The notes under the pieces are model-generated. The model saw only the letters and a program-made list of their open reading frames with translations, had not been told where the DNA came from and ran no database searches. The position numbers were made by a program, and so were the translations under genes. Positions 62,688 through 64,000 of a DNA stretch of 64,000 bases are shown here, piece after piece. Origin of the DNA: Marinisporobacter balticus (GTDB lineage Bacteria > Bacillota > Clostridia > Peptostreptococcales > Thermotaleaceae); NCBI RefSeq assembly GCF_004345705.1, contig NZ_SLWV01000016.1, forward strand, positions 13,848-77,847, written 5' to 3'. The stretch's first letter is position 1. Each line of letters opens with the position of its first letter.

Positions 62688-63581
62688 TTAATTCTTTTTC
62701 GCTATCACTTCTCCCATATTTACCTTTGTTTCTAAACCTAATTTTGTATTCAACAATATATCCTTATCTACTTTCAGTTGTCCTTTCTTTAAAAATAAAA
62801 TAACTGTTGATCCTCCAAATTTGAAATATCCTTTTTCATCTCCTTTACCTACACTTTCTCCCGTTTTATAGGTTTGTATGATAGAACCTACACAAGTTGC
62901 ACCTACTTCAGCAAGAATGATTTTTCCAAAACTATCAGATTCAAAAAGTGTTATTTCTCTCTTATTCTGACAGTATATACCCATGATTTTTCTAAGGGCT
63001 ATAGGATTTACAGAATAATATCGTCCGTTGATTCTCCTGGTAGTACGAGGTATACCGTTGTCAGGAAAATGAAACCGATGATAATCAGCAGGACATAATC
63101 TAACAACAATACAGATTCCTTTATCATATTCATTTGCAAGATTTTTATCCTGGAAAAATTCTTCTAAAGTATAAAAGGAACCTTTTACTTGAATCAATTT
63201 GTCCTTATCTAGATTTTCATAAGCTAGCACACGCCCATCTGCCGGAGAAATCAAATGCTCTTCATCAAAAGACATAGGTCTTGCTTCTTTTTTTAATTTT
63301 CTTGCAAAAAAATCATTAAAATTATGATACTCATCAATACATTCTCTTTCAGCCTCAGTCATATCAATAGAGAGATTACCAACAAAATCTTTTATCTTTT
63401 TTCTACTAAAAGATAATTCCTGAAATTTACCATATATTGAAGAAAACAACTTTTTCTTAACAAATATTTCGAGTAGGGTATTCCCTGGTTTTGTGTCATA
63501 AATCCATTCTAAAAATTTATTTCCTGCTACAATTTCTTTTTGTTTCTTCCCACTTTTTCTTTCTATATAATAAATATCCAT
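62688..63581 (-). CDS. psd: Phosphatidylserine decarboxylase proenzyme
   Basis: 297 residues from ATG 63581; an in-frame GTG-ATG lies at 63588-63593 but sits on the AAGGGTG site. It decarboxylates phosphatidylserine to phosphatidylethanolamine at the membrane. SPADGRVLAYE, DYHRFHFPDNG and the cleavage motif YFKFGGSTVIL are visible. The Ser of GGST (about 258) would become the pyruvoyl cofactor after self-cleavage. Many enzymes have LGST; GGST is a known variant. First gene of a pair with the PHP phosphatase. Confidence 0.93.
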   Translation of the reverse strand: MDIYYIERKSGKKQKEIVAGNKFLEWIYDTKPGNTLLEIFVKKKLFSSIYGKFQELSFSRKKIKDFVGNLSIDMTEAERECIDEYHNFNDFFARKLKKEARPMSFDEEHLISPADGRVLAYENLDKDKLIQVKGSFYTLEEFFQDKNLANEYDKGICIVVRLCPADYHRFHFPDNGIPRTTRRINGRYYSVNPIALRKIMGIYCQNKREITLFESDSFGKIILAEVGATCVGSIIQTYKTGESVGKGDEKGYFKFGGSTVILFLKKGQLKVDKDILLNTKLGLETKVNMGEVIAKKN

Positions 63582-63760
63582 ATTCTTCATCACCCTTATC
63601 TATATTTAGTAATTTTTAAAAAATAATTTATTCACTTACTATTTAAATTATTTGTTTCACATTCCTTATAATCCTATTTGATTTTATCATATCTTTATCT
63701 ATAAAGTGGCATAAATTAATACTATTTGTAATTTATAAGTTATTTTATTCTTTTTAGACC

Positions 63761-63883
63761 ATGTACCTTTATGTATATTATATATATATGTGCCACGCTA
63801 TATTTAGATCATTTTTAAAAAATAGAGAAGGTATAGAAGAAAATTGCGTAGCTGATGCAATGATGGCGCAAGGTATTGTATAA
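63761..63883 (+). CDS. Doubtful 40-codon frame in the right-hand intergenic region
   Basis: ATG 63761 to TAA 63883, with an internal ATG at 63788. The second half (FLKNREGIEENC, VADAMMAQGIV) looks like coding sequence, but there is no ribosome binding site and the first ten codons are repetitive TAT/ATA. It may be the last fragment of a lost gene. No family recognised. The rest of 63594-64000 holds only AT-rich DNA and the hairpin listed next. Confidence 0.2.
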   Translation: MYLYVYYIYMCHAIFRSFLKNREGIEENCVADAMMAQGIV

Positions 63884-63912
63884 AGATAAAAAACCTTCTT
63901 TGAAATAAAATG

Positions 63913-63961
63913 TACCCTATAGAGTAGACATTAAAAAAAGTCTACCCTGTAGGGTATTTTT
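63913..63961. terminator. Hairpin with two TACCCT-type palindromes near the right edge
   Basis: TACCCTATAGAGTAGAC (63913-63929) and GTCTACCCTGTAGGGTA (63940-63956) pair over 17 positions with one mismatch and one G-U, then TTTTT on the plus strand. The right arm also contains the small palindrome TACCCT-GT-AGGGTA. It may be a terminator, or an operator ahead of a gene starting beyond the window (TATAAT at 63965-63970). Confidence 0.5.
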
Positions 63962-64000
63962 ATGTATAATAGAAAAAAACAAGAATGGTGGAAGATAAAA

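Noticed and set aside
1..64000. CRISPR arrays, insertion sequences, prophage, rRNA and tRNA genes
   Set aside because: I looked for repeat-spacer periodicity, transposase or integrase motifs, terminal inverted repeats and conserved RNA cores and saw none.

Overview
The window is a low-GC chromosomal segment. AT-rich intergenic DNA, AGGAGG-type ribosome binding sites, frequent GTG/TTG starts and U-tailed intrinsic terminators all point to a Firmicute. The gene content suggests a spore-forming, motile or chemosensory anaerobe of the Clostridia: a GerS-like lipoprotein beside alr, EndoAI/EndoA, split transketolase, CsaB/TagA wall genes and a clostridial-type FeoB. A position near Alkaliphilus/Crassaminicella-like lineages is a guess from overall resemblance. 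Almost every gene is on the minus strand. The exceptions are a 5-formyl-THF cyclo-ligase at 20.4 kb and an alanine symporter at 60.4 kb. I see no rRNA, tRNA, CRISPR array, insertion sequence or prophage.

Layout from left to right: (1) 0-4.5 kb, iron. A perfect 7-1-7 Fur box precedes the decayed remains of an ABC exporter, followed by feoA-feoB-feoC, with an AraC regulator gene upstream. (2) 4.7-17.3 kb. mutY, then a two-gene operon encoding a sugar-nucleotidyltransferase/phosphomutase-like fusion and a 2,852-residue cyclic beta-1,2-glucan synthase-like protein, behind a roughly 200-nt leader with candidate RNA structure. (3) 17.4-20.1 kb. ftsE-ftsX-M23 peptidase, the division-linked cell wall hydrolysis module. 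(4) 20.3-23.4 kb. Cyclo-ligase and a Lon-family protease. (5) 23.5-34.2 kb. A complete chemosensory cluster (cheY, mcp, cheA, cheW, a second receiver, cheR, cheB, hybrid histidine kinase) with no cheC, cheD or flagellar genes nearby. (6) 34.4-38.8 kb. LysM protein, PrcB-like protein, split transketolase and a YitT membrane protein.

(7) 38.9-45.1 kb. A cell-wall polymer module: murJ-type flippase, DUF5693 membrane protein, CsaB pyruvyl transferase and TagA/WecG glycosyltransferase, preceded by a small secreted protein. This is the kind of set that builds the pyruvylated secondary wall polymer to which SLH-type surface proteins bind. (8) 45.2-52.3 kb. An extracellular polysaccharide module: GH26-like glycosidase, SGNH hydrolase, MBOAT acyltransferase, then a large secreted phosphodiester glycosidase. 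(9) 52.6-58 kb. A conserved clostridial block of ndoA, ndoAI, alr, a GerS/LolA-like lipoprotein, NAD(P)HX repair enzyme, acpS and a coiled-coil protein. (10) 58.1-59.8 kb. mgtE under a magnesium M-box riboswitch with its terminator, plus a candidate 17-residue leader peptide ending in the mgtE ribosome binding site. (11) 59.8-64 kb. AT-rich regulatory DNA with repeats, the alanine/sodium symporter, a PHP phosphatase and phosphatidylserine decarboxylase.

The less ordinary parts are the wrecked exporter under an intact Fur box, the variant FeoB core, the giant glucan synthase with its fused partner and structured leader, the GH26-SGNH-MBOAT set with no polysaccharide synthase next to it, and the mgtE leader. 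All functions are assigned by reading motifs and family resemblance; no database search was run.
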